A program made the translations under genes and the position numbers. From Pelargonium tetragonum (Eukaryota; Streptophyta; Magnoliopsida; Geraniales; Geraniaceae), in the NCBI GenBank assembly GCA_036897445.1, contig JAYMTL010000011.1, positions 62,001-126,000 of the forward strand: a stretch of 64,000 nt of DNA, given 5' to 3'. Shown one piece after another: positions 48,101 through 60,300 of this stretch (position 1 is its first letter; each line of letters opens with the position of its first letter). The notes beneath the pieces are model-generated. The model made no database searches, was not told where the DNA came from, and saw nothing but the letters and a program-made list of their open reading frames with translations.

Positions 48101-51100
48101 AGAGTCAGTCTTATACACTTATAAATAGGAAAGGAGAACTAAAAAGGGTAAGATTTCCAATAAAAAGAGGAGCTCGGTAAAAAAAAACTTCGACGACAAA
48201 GCCCATATCCTATTATCATCCACTAAAGTAAGTACTATAACGCTAAATGGTAGTAATTTATGATAAGGTACTATATCTCTAATCTCAGACTCCTTTTAAG
48301 TTAAGTATTCAAACTCTGCCTATAGGGAGTAAAAAGGTTTTTTGGTTCCGGTAGATTTGTAATGATGTAAAGACTCCTTATATGCGACTTGCTCAAAGGG
48401 CTTCCTATTGAAGTGGGATATTCTACCTATTATATATAGGATTGGTCAAAAGTTCAAGTACTTTGATTGGATCAAGTCCCGTAAAAGAAAGGGGTGGTCA
48501 AAAAAAGGACCGAAAGCCGGCTTTAGCTTACAATGTACAAGGTCTTTTATGGAAAACAAGCTATATAAATAAAAAACTATGTGGAATATCCAAAAATCTT
48601 CCCTTAATTAGATTAGGCGTAAAAACTATGCTGTTTTTGTTATAGAATGTAGTAACTTTTTACCGAAGCAGTTAGAGAGACTGTAAGCGTGATGTTGCAA
48701 GTGTTTACTTATAAGTCCCTAGTTTTAACTAGAAATCGTAGTATAAATGAAATGACTTAGTTATTGCAGTCCCCAGCTCTTCGAAGAGAGTCACTTTTCC
48801 AAGTATCGGTTTTCATTTAAGTTAAAATTTCCTTTTATGCAACCAATATAAGAAAAAGAAACTAAAAATTATCTGGATGATACCAATTCTTCCGAATACG
48901 GGAACGGCTGCTCTTTACGACTCTTTGAAGAGAAACTGCGTTTAGTAAATATCCCTTACAAGATAGGGAAACCTATAGGGGCGCTGTATGCAAAAACAAG
49001 GAAACCCTTAGTTTTTAGCGTTTGCAATAGTGAGGACCCCATAAAATCGGCTTATCCAAACTGATATTTAACGCAAACTCGATTCAACTAGAATAAAAAC
49101 TACAAGATACTACAATCCACAGAATATTCAGGGATTGTTCCATTCATATGATTGTAATATCTTGAAGGTATATATAAAGGCTATAACCAAATATAAGAAG
49201 AAACTCTGTGATTTCCACTTCAATCCTTAATTTCTAAGAGGATACCTAAAGAAGTTTTCAGATACCAAACAGGAGTTAGCAAAGATACATCTGCGAATTG
49301 CTTTGGGTGAAGTGAGGGAAATTGAAAAAAAGTCTCAATTGTTAATTGCGCTTTCCTATCTGAGAAGTGATTCTTTTAACTAGTAAACTAAAAAATTATA
49401 AACAGATTTTTTGTAGCTATTTCTTATATAATTAGATAAAGTGTACCTTCGGAATAAAATGTGTCGCGGGTAGAGCCTACTTGCTAAACGGGACCTTTAA
49501 TCTTAGAGCTTTAGTTACCGAGTACATGTAATTTAGAACTTTCATAGGCTTTGGGCTGAAATTCTAGTGAATCCCCGCGCGTCTCCGATACGAAGTAAAG
49601 AGCATACCTGAAAGAATTACGTTAATACGAGATTGAAGTATCTACTTACAAAACAAGCACAAACTTTTATAGTGATCCTGCTTTAAAATCATGGATATCC
49701 CATAAACGAGTACTTTTTCTTTTTATTGGTGACCTATCATTTTTGCATACACCTTTGCCTCTAACAATCAACATGAAGTCCCCCCTTTATTAAATAAGTT
49801 TAAGATCCTTTTAATCCCATTCTGGAAAAGTTTTTAGCAACACAACAAAAGGGTAGAATCGGGCTGACAACAGAGTTTAGAATTCCTGTATTTAAACTAC
49901 TACAATATAATAGAAATTTTGACCTATAAACCCTATGCGGCAAGGAGTGGGGTTGTGCTTCCTCAAGAATAAAGGAGTCAAAAAGGTTACTTATTTGCAA
50001 TAGTTGGGCCCTCCAAGTTTCCTAGTTTAGTTAACTAAAATCCTGTATATATCATAGGGGTTTCTCTTTTCCAAATATCAGCAATCTAAGAATCCATTTT
50101 TGTAGCTGGACCCAGGCGTTAGGGCGTATAAAATCTGCGATTTCAGACCTACTCTATGGCTTTTTTATTCGAGAGAGGGCGAAACCCCCCCTTTAGAATC
50201 GAAGAATGTACTCCATAAGTATATTAAAATTTGTTCAAGTATCAAGTATAATAAAAACTCCTTATGTAATGTACTTGGTGTGCGTTTCGGATAGGGTTTC
50301 CTTTTGTAATAGATTTAACTTACAAATACCAAAATTCGATTCCTTGTTCCGTTTATATCGGGAAAATCCTCAATTCTACAATCTTAATTATCATTGCTCG
50401 GGTTCTCTAATTTCACAGAACGAGTGGACTCGGCTTTCTTGAATTGCTATTTCTTACTCTTGATTATGCCCTTAAAAAAAATCATCCTGTCAATAACTAC
50501 GAAACTAAAATATAAAAACTTCAGTTGACTATTTAGAACTTCTTCTTTAGTGGAATTACAAGAGTGCTTCTCATTTTGGTTTAATCAATTCTCGAGGGAA
50601 CTCTTTTTTATTTAGACTATCGGCGTTTATGATAACAAAGATAACAAAAGAGTGGTAAAGGTATTAAAGTTTAGATAAATTCTTTCGTTTAAAAGGCTCT
50701 ATTGGAGCCTCGAGGTGTTTAGAAAGTTATTTTCACGTACTTCGAAATCCACGAGTTTTCCTTATAAGAAACTTATAGAGCTTATATATTAATAACAAAA
50801 AGAATGATATTAATTAGCACGGATAAGATACATCTAAAAACTATAAATGCTCTTGTTTAAGGACCTCTTTATAAAGACTTATTCTTAGGATTTTGAACCC
50901 CTTTCTTTTCTGGGAACTTTTTGACTACAGACTTCTGCAAATACCCGCCTATTCTAAATAACTTACTCTTCAAATCTCAACAAACACTATCCCGAGTAGC
51001 TATTAAACTTTTCTCTAGGGAGGGAGGGCCCGCTATTAGCCGGCATAACCCTAAACAAAAAGTCTTAGGTCTATGCGAGAAAAAAAGCTCCACTTGTGGG

Positions 51101-54100
51101 ATCTCTTTCTCTAGTCTAGAAAGTAATGGACCTGGAAAATTGACTAGTTTTGATGAAGGACCCCTATTAAAGCAAAGTTCATAGCAAATTATATACCGGG
51201 TCGGGAGTGTCCTAGGAGGTTTAGTTCGTTCGATTTCTTAAAGGATTGGAAGCTTTTTACTGAGTTTTATGGATAAAATAGAGACCCCTCAAAGAAACCT
51301 TTTTTTGCTAAAAGTTTTAGGCCCACTTATGCACCTATCTTAATATAAAATAGAAAACCCGGGGCCCTATCCGAAAGAACCCTTTCCCTATACTCTTAAA
51401 GGGAAACCAAGCAAGGTCCGCGGGGAAACAAAAGCTCCAACAAAATGAGCTTAGAATTGAAACGAGTTCTTTCCTTTTATAAGGTCGCTCTTAAAAGGGG
51501 AATCCTTAATACTAAGACTCGGTTACCCTCTTTTATTAACATAAACCTGGAATTTCAAAACTGAGTCAAAATACATAACGGGTCCACCAGCAGTACGTAT
51601 ACTAAACATAAGAAGTCGGATCCTTCCTTTATGCCTTTATGTCTGTAATTACTCAATTTCAATTCTTTCCTTTTTGCCTTATCAAATACAGGAAAACAAC
51701 GAATAGCGAACGGGTGTACTCTACCTAGGTTTATAAGACCTATAAATAAGGAGCCCCCCTAATTCGCTTCGGGTTTATATCCTCCTACAAAAGGGTCGAA
51801 ATAGGATTAAATAATAAAAACTTTGACTAGTACTAGTATATAAGATATAAGAGAACGGCGTAAATATAAAGGAGGGGTTTTTATAGATTTTAATGAAACA
51901 GGAGTTCTTATAGTTCATTGAGAGTAGACAAGATAACACATATACACCCGTTCTTATTCTTTGCTTTCTTGACTTGCTTGTTTTGTATTCATACTCTCTA
52001 TCTTACTGTATATAATCTGTTTCTTTGTAACGTAACTGTCACTTTCTTCTTAATACTAGCAGTTCTAGGAGGAGCTCAACCTTTATTTACTCTTATGGGC
52101 CTTCCCTTTCATAGCTTATAGGTAGCTCTTTGGTTTTATTTGTATTCCAGTTTAGAGTCTTATAGTCTTTTATTAGATATCATGGAGTATAGTCTACTAG
52201 AATAGTTTTGTCTTGAGAATTCAATTAGGAGAGGTTCTTTAGGAAATCCCGGGGTATCTTACCTAAACTTTAATGGTCTTCTTAAAGCGAAAAGTTTGTA
52301 TCTAAGCGAAATATCCTTTTTAGTCGAGAAAAGAACCCCGCTTAGTGGTATCATAAAGGAATGAATTAAGAAGCAGGGATAAAATCTCGATTTATTACTG
52401 CACTACTTGCTGAATTTGATTTAGGAAAAGAAACTTAATTGAGACTTTTTTCATACAATCTGGAACCCTGGCCTTAACTCGACCCATTTCTAAGTAACTT
52501 CATCAATGTAAAATCCCGAGCAGTTCTACTGACTTTTATAATTATGGAGTTCAACAGATTTTTTAATAGAAAATTACTGTAAGGTTAGGGCAAGGGGTTT
52601 CTGGGGTAGTCACTTAGCGAGTTTTTTTGAAAGTTTATCGCACAATTTAATTAAGGGGGCTCTCCGCACGGATTTTGTTTTGATAGAGGCTGCACAAGTA
52701 TAGGGTTGCTTCTAATAGGATTCGTTGATTGTGCCTAAAATGGGAGTCTTAGGGTAACCTCAGAAAGATGAGTTTCAATTACTGCGTTAGGCATGACAAT
52801 TAGAACTTATAAAAAAGGGAAACCAAAGTATCTTATTGTTATTCATTCCGCTTAGGTATGCAGCTCGATATAGGAAGCAAAGTAAATAATCCTAAGTCAA
52901 GATTTCCTAACCTTGCCCAACAATTTCTTGGTGTACAAAAAACAAGCTTTTGCCTTTTCATGTCTACAGGGATAATCGGTGCTGCTAAAGTAAGATGTTC
53001 CTAAACTAAATGAGAATTTCCGAGTCTTAAAGAGAGAGTTTCCGAATCTGGTATTTGAATGGAATACCTTGAGGTTTTCCGCTAATGGGGTCATGAAGTG
53101 GGTAGGTTAAGACTATTCTGGGTAATATATGAAGTAGCGGGCTCCCTTCACAAAAACCAAACTAGGAAAATTTTCTGCTTAAGGCAGCTTCCCGTCTATT
53201 ATAGTATAGAAAACGCTAACTTAGGGTTCTCAGAAGCATCCCTCTCCAAAAAAATATAGGAAAGATCCCTTCCTAGTGTTAAAAAGTTCTACCTAAGCTA
53301 TTTCTTGATATTGTACTCGCCTCACAAATTCGGCTTCATGTCAGAATTTTAGTATCTTAAAATGAAAAGCAGATTTATATAATACCTTGAGTAAGAGTCT
53401 TTGCCCTATCTTATTGCCTTAAGTTGTCTTTTAAGAGCCCGGAAATGAGATCTCCTTAGTAGACACTTTATGTAACAGGGTAAGCAAGAATAAAGGGGAG
53501 TCCTTAGGATTCCTCGCGTGGCTTATTAAAGATATTTACCAGGAAAATTCCTACTTTGAAAGTCTACCTTTATCTTAGACACAGACAGTCCTATCAACTT
53601 TTAAGTCATTTTGTTAAAATTAGTTTAGAAAACTTATGTTTAGTTCTACCTAGGGCATGCGACAATTCTTTACTTTACATAGAACCCAATTAGAGGCTGT
53701 GCTATATTCTGATCTAGGTTCGTTTTTGGTTTTTTTGTAGTAGATAAGATAACGGACTTCTTCAGTGTAGGACTCTTTTATTCCTTAATTAATATCAAAT
53801 AAATAGCTTCGTAAAATATATCTCTCAGGTTGGTTAAGACTTTGTTTCAGAATATTCTATATGATATGTTCAAATTAGGGGCCTAAAGTTTTTTTAGAAT
53901 CAACATAGTTTCCTTGTACAAAAAGGGTTTTACGATATACTTAATAAAGATTTAGAACTTGATAGATTTAATAGAGTCTTCTCCACAGCTATGAAATTAA
54001 TGAACTGTACCAGTAAGAAAAGTTACAAAGTTAGAGTAGATAGAACCAGTCAAAATTTTTAGTAAAACGTTAAAGCTTCGACCGGCAGCAGGTAGGTTAA

Positions 54101-54230
54101 AAATCCCATTATCCTTGCTTGCGAGCAACTTCTTTGAAAATACCTATACGGAATGAATTATGAATTGAACTTACAAACTCTTGCTTGAAACTAGAATAGT
54201 AAGTCAATTTTATTAGGGCTTAGTTAATTT
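42191..54230. other. Noncoding stretch, no gene seen
   Basis: About 12 kb with no supportable gene. Seen here: an (AT)n tract at 42983-42994, a TA tract at 46436-46446, and a perfect four-pair T-arm-like hairpin CAGGTTCAAGTCCTG at 45017-45031 with no other tRNA part. Also present are GTTCAAATCC at 47431-47440, a 9-base tandem duplication of GATAACAAA at 50631-50648, and TTAATTAAGG at 43881 and 52647. A 67-codon hydrophobic frame (51918-52121) and a basic 64-codon frame (47986-48180) are not supported as genes. Base skew is weak and mixed. Confidence 0.6.
45017..45031 (+). repeat. T-arm-like hairpin
   Basis: CAGG and CCTG form four pairs around TTCAAGT, the standard shape of a tRNA T arm. The stem and loop are those of plant mitochondrial trnK as I recall it, but no D arm or anticodon arm is present upstream at the proper distance and no acceptor stem forms. 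It may be a fragment of a tRNA gene. Confidence 0.35.
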
Positions 54231-54231
54231 A

Positions 54232-54315
54232 CTATATCCAACTACTTCAGAACTTGGTAGGACACCCGCTCCTTTTTTGATCATATGGTCATAAGTTCAA
54301 GTCCTCTAATCATCG
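54232..54315 (+). pseudogene. Possible decayed tRNA
   Basis: TTGGTAGGAC (54254-54263) looks like the second half of a D arm, and GGTCATAAGTTCAAGTCC (54287-54304) looks like a variable region followed by a T arm. The spacing is about six bases longer than standard, and the T stem is mostly unpaired. No acceptor stem forms. It is tRNA-like in two parts only, so a chance match remains possible. Confidence 0.35.
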
Positions 54316-57300
54316 TAGCATAGTCACAGTACAAGATCCTAAGGGTTTCCTATTAGTTCACTCTATTTTCCTAATTTGTGGGATGGTTTAGTTGAAAGAG
54401 CGTAGAGTTTATATGCCCGAATGAAGGGATTCCTTTTTTAGCTAAAATGAAAAAGTTACCTTACCGTTTTAAAAGTTTAAAAGGCTATAGTCTAATTTTT
54501 TTTAGTTTACCAGATTTCTTGCTCAAGATATTTCTCTTTCTCATTGAAAGTTTTAGACAACTCTGTCTATTACTATAATTTTTTGTACAAGCTAAGCACT
54601 TTACTCGCGTCGCAATTTAGTCCTGTTTGCTCTATTTAGGAAATTTGATTCTATTATTATGGAATATGCTTTGTAGTGGAAGCTCCTCTCAGGGATAATC
54701 ATTTACTCGAAAACAAGGAAAGTAGGTACATATCAGGATGCTCGGGATAAAGAAAAGACTCTAAATCAGATGTTGTATTAGTATCCCGTTTCAAGAATTG
54801 CTTTACATAAACGAATACTCTAGCTAGGGATCCATCCACCCCATTTCCCCTAACCTAAGAAACCCTGTAAAAATATTACATTCCACTGAGACTTCAATTT
54901 AGACTTCTACTCCTAAAATAAGACATTGCGCTTTTCTTAAATTAGTAGCAGACTTTAATGGCGAAAGTTTTTTAGTTTAATTAACCCCCCCAAAGCGGAG
55001 TGGATACGGGATTTTGGAAGTGTTTGAGGAGCCCCCTTAGTGTTACTGCTTTTAATGTCCGCTTTAGAAAAGCAAAAGAGGAGCTCTTAAAAAGTCAAAT
55101 CTTTAGTTTTATTCCTGAATTGAAATCTAAGAAGGAGCTGGGTCAGAGGGGTCTTTTCCCTTTTTTACTTGAGAAGATATCTAATGGATTTTAACCCCTA
55201 AAAGTTATAGCCCCCTTTTTGACCTAGACTACTTTTATGATGACTGCTAAATTTCCTAGTCTTCTTTTTTATATTGCAGAGGGTGCCCTTTACAATAACG
55301 AAGAAATTTTTTACTAAGGTTTGGAAGATACAAATAGTAAGACTTTCAAGCAACTTATTTAAACCGGTCCTTAACAAGTCCTATATTTCGAAATGTATAT
55401 CTAGATCTGTTACTCCATAAAAATTTTTGCTTAACCTTTATAAATAGAAAGTAGGACAAACTTCCCAATTATAATTATAAAAAAGAAAGAGGGGCGGCGG
55501 GAATACCGGCAAGCTCTAAAAGTGTTGAGAAGCGTAAGTTCAATTTGACCGGGAATTTCGTATTATATAGAGAGAGACCCTTTTGTTTGCGTAAAATTCC
55601 TGACCTAAGTATTTTTAAGTTTCTTTTTGATCTAACCGTAAAAGAAGGGTTAGACTTAGCTACTGGGATCCTTGATGAAAGGGCTTCTTTTGTACTACGC
55701 TATAGGATACTCCTCTTAAACTATACTAGTACTAGGAACCTCTAAGGAAAAACAAACTTTGTTTAATATATAGCTTCTTTATTTTATACAGCTAGGATAC
55801 TTGAAACTCTTCGAAAATTAGAAATTATAACTACCTTTTAAATTGCAATTTAAGAGTGTTCTAGGCTATTGGTATCAAAAGCACCAGCAAGTGTTTTGTT
55901 TTCTGAAAAATGTCATCTGGAGAAAGTCTTATCGTATTACGCCAGCTAGGAAATTTCTTAGAATTCTACAATGAAAAGGGTCCCTTTTTGTGATATACAT
56001 GACATCAATACATTTGATAGGGTAGAATCTCTTGTTGAAATAAAAGTTCCGAGGAAAGATAGATTAAAGAGAACCCCTCTAGTCTAGACTAACATCCATC
56101 CTTTGTTTGTTATAATTCTATTTTTTATTTGTCTGAAACTAATAAAATCAAACTCTCGTAAATTCCATTTTAGAGCTTCCCTTCTCCTTCTCGGTCCCGA
56201 TATTAGACAGATCCCTATTTAAACGCAGGAAATCTTATGCCAAGGAATTTCTAGTAAACTTTTCACAACGCTAAAAAACTCAAGAGTAAATGATGGCAGA
56301 TATGCCTTTCTCTAGATTCTGAAAAGCAGAATTCTGGATTACATAAAGGTTAGAAAAAGTTCATTTAGTATATCGAGTATAAAAGTCAAATATTATAGAA
56401 AACTCAGATAGAAACTCTTTGAATATTGAATCAAGGGTTACCTTTTAAAAGAATATCCTGAAATACCTTGTAAGTCTACGGGTTTGTTTATGCTATCATC
56501 TGAGAAAAGGGGAAGAGTATATATAGAACATAAGAGGGTTCAGTCACAAGAATTTGTTATAATGAAGTTACCTACATAGGGCTGAGTGAAGGTCTCTCAT
56601 CTGGGTTACACCCGTATACATAACTTAGATAAAAAGATAAAAGCAGGGACTGCTCCTAGCAAAAAAATTTGGCTGATTAAGCTTTAGTTAGTATATTTTC
56701 ATAGATTTTGCAAGCGAAACTGCGAGGATAAAGAAGAAAGAAAATCGAAGTTTATATTCAGCATAGTTCTAACAAAAGGGGTTCTAATTCGGTTATATTT
56801 ACAGGGTTTATATTATACCGGTCACATATCCATAAAACCACCTACCTACGGACTTTTGTCGGTATGAAATTCCAAAAGCAAGACATCTAATTCGGGAATT
56901 CACTATTTAGACCTTTTTAGGATCGCAATCCCGCAGCAAGCAACAACTGAAGTGACTAAAAAAAGCCCTGGTAAAACCCCTACCCTACTCTTTTAGTTTT
57001 AGGGTGATATATAAAGGACTTCTTGCTGACCTATCCAAAAAAAGGATCTTTAGCGCAAAGTCTATGGATTGCTTCTATTGTAAAAACCTAGAACCTGTAA
57101 CTGCTTTCAAAATTTTAATGCACGACAACAACCCTTATTTTAATTACAGCTTTTCGGACTTGATTAATACGTAACTATAACTTATAGTTTTCCTTTGTCT
57201 CTATAAAAGGTTTTTAGACAGAGAACAAGACATTATACCCTAGGGGCTTGCTTTATTCAATAATCTCAGTGTCCATATAAGGAAAGACTGGGGGTTTACA

Positions 57301-60300
57301 GATAACAAGGTTTAATAAAAAGTATTGCCCTGTACATTAGTTATGGTTATCTAAGTGATCCAGCCTCCAAGCTCTAGCATTCAACTGCCTGCTCCTGACT
57401 AGACCTCCCTAAGTTTTCCTACTAAAATAGAGCTGGGTAAGATCAACCCTAAAAAAGGGTTCCTGCCTAATGAAAGTTCCGAGTCTGTTGAATAGGAACT
57501 TGAACTGCAACAAAAAGTGAAGCGATTCGCTTTGTAGATAATGAATGAATCTCTAACTAAAAGTAAATCAAAAGAACTTTTTCCTGCTTATTGGGTTTCC
57601 TTGGTTAGGCGTTTTTCAAGTAAGCGAATAGGAAGATTTTGTTAATCCCCATCCGGTACTTTTTTGTCAAATTAGGGATACGGACTTATTCCAAGAAGTT
57701 TTTCTATCACATAGCACGTATTTTCAAAGCCTTTAGTTAGTATGGTTTTAAGCCCCTCCAGGTTCTTGATCTTTCGTTGTTTTTGTAAAAAGATTTAGTC
57801 TAAAGAAACACAAGGAATATTTTGTGCGAGAGGGTCCCAGTACACTGCATTCCTTATACTTCATACAGAGAGGTGGATAACCTAGTAATACATTGTTCAT
57901 TTCTTTTTTTTGTACCCCAAAACTCTAAACCCAAGGCCCTTAAAGAAACTTAATATCGCATGACTAAGCCGAGCCCCTATCAGGATTCTTACTGGTCAGT
58001 ATACTTATTTTCTCATAGTTTACCCTATTTTTATACTTTTTAGTAGATAACCCCTAAAAAAAGAGGGGGACTCGAGTTGAGCAGATAAATTCCCTGTCAA
58101 TTGCCGAGAGTCTTTATCCCTTAGTAAACACCAATTTCTTTTTATTCCAAAATAACTCCTCCTTAACAAGTTAAGCCTTACCTAACTAAAAAAATATAAA
58201 GCCTAACAAAAATAACAAGAAGATAGGGAATAGAGTAACTACAAAAGCTACAGGCTAGAAAAAGGCCCGCAAGGCGGATAAGTAAGAGTCGGGCTCAAGG
58301 GATAATGTACAGCTCTTATAACACTAAGCAGACATGGAAAGCAACTACAAAGACAAAGAAGTAGATGTTTTGTCTATAACGTAAGTATGTCAATATCGTA
58401 CCTCCTTCACTACGCTACAGTTGGGAACAAAAACCCTTATCAAAGTAAAACAGAGCTAAAGGGCAACACGAAGTTGACGGCTTTTTTAAAAAATATAGTA
58501 TCACAGCAGAACTTCGAAAAAGATGCACAACACCGCAACTAGAGAAGAATAAAGTGCATTTATGACTAAATTTCAATTTGAGAAATACCCGCCCCAATTC
58601 CATAGAATTAAATAAAGAGCGTAGGAGAAGCTACCACCAGGAGATCGAAAAGGGTTTAGGTTCGTCAGTTTATTCTAGGGTTTTGAATCTTGTAACTACA
58701 ATGTTTATAAAGCAGCGCTTGTGTATTTCAAAGGAGGCTAGACTATTCGTTCTATTTCTTCTATTTTATAGATACCCGCGAGGCTTCAATTAGACTTCTA
58801 GTAAATTTCCCGCCTGCCTAAATACCCGAAGGGGCTCTTTAATTTGGTATACCGGGATTTATCTAATATAGAGGGCGTAGTAAGAAATTTTGAGGGGCCC
58901 CTTTTTTATAGAGCTTCTTCTTTCGACCCGGGTCTTGCCCTAATTCATTTAGAAAACCCCATTAAATTAAAATTAAGAGGTATCTTTTCAAAAAGAAAGT
59001 CCTGAATTTATTCAATAGCTTCGAATTCGTACTCTATAAACAAACTAGAGAAGAGGCTTTGTTACCACTCTTTCAAATTTTAGAATTATCTTGACTGCAA
59101 TCCCTCAGAATCTTTCTAACTGGCTAGGATGTCCTAAACAGGATCCGTTCAGAGAAGCTTCTCGATATTCCGTATTACCTGCTTTTCAATTAGAGCTAAG
59201 GTTTTTTTTTTACAATTAAACCCTGTTACGGTCTGGGCGTTAACTTTTATTATTTGACTGCCTTACTGCCTTGAATTCTCTATTAACTTTAAGCTCTGCT
59301 CTAAATACAAGCCAATTCCTGATATTCTTATAGAAGCAATTCTATTTTTATTACAAAAGTCTTTTTCAGGTATGTATCAGCAGAAGCTGTTTTATTAACT
59401 TCCTAACAGGATTCCGAATTCCTCCTACGAGTACTCCTCTTTTAAGTTATGCTATACCATTGACTTTCCTGTACCCGGCTTATACTTAATTAAGGGCGCA
59501 GGCCTTTAATCTGCTACTATAAAAAATGCCTTAAGTTTAGTCGCTTTTCCTTGACTCTTTCTGGGGCCCGTATATCTATAAGAGGAAAAAACCACCGCGG
59601 TCTACTACTGAAGGGGCTTAGAGTACTTACTCGGTTGAGTTGTACCTTGAGGGAATGGATAAAATATAGAATCGTACTTAAAGGAAATTCTTTTGTGGGT
59701 TATAGCACATATTATAAAAGTACTAAATATCCTAGCCTTTAAGGTTACTCGGTATTGGGATTGATAAGCAAGTCCCGGATCTCGTTTCATATAATCAAAA
59801 GGGAGTATTAGTCTCTAGTTTACACCAAAAATTTAGTTGTCCTGGGTATCCCGTAATATAAGTTTAGGGTTGCTATACTAGGGCGCTAAAAAACCCCCGT
59901 AAACTATGGTAGTTTATACTAAAATAGAAAAGAGGGGCGCTTTCCAGATTCTTTACTTGTTTAAGTACTTTTATTCTCTTAGTCTATATAAAAGACTTGT
60001 GGTTTTACCTCCTACTAGACCTATCATCCTGTGGGTCTCCTGCTACTAAAAAGGGAAAAAGCCCACCTATTCTTAACTAATGGGACACCCCGTTTCCTTT
60101 GTGAGTAAGAACTACCGAACTAAAGTCTCGTATTAAATTCTCGGATTACAAAAGGGTTCTTAATAATATACGGAATTTGCCTTGGAGTGTATAGGAGCTT
60201 CCGCTGCAAAAAACTCTTATCAGCTACAGACGTAGACCCGCTCTAATCTGCTGGGGCCCTCCTCAATACTAAAAAACCCTTCCACTCTGTAAAAGAGTAC

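Noticed and set aside
47986-48180. 64-codon frame rich in Lys and Arg, ribosomal-protein-like in feel
   Set aside because: No match to any mitochondrial ribosomal protein I know, the start codon is not ATG, and the length is within chance.
49470-49530. GGTAGAGCC followed by TTGCTAA, resembling a D arm and a Ser anticodon loop
   Set aside because: No T arm at the required distance, and the anticodon loop falls out of register.
51918-52121. 67-codon frame with hydrophobic, membrane-like residues
   Set aside because: It starts with TTG and matches no family I recognise. T-rich DNA gives hydrophobic translations by default, and no neighbouring gene or conserved motif supports it.
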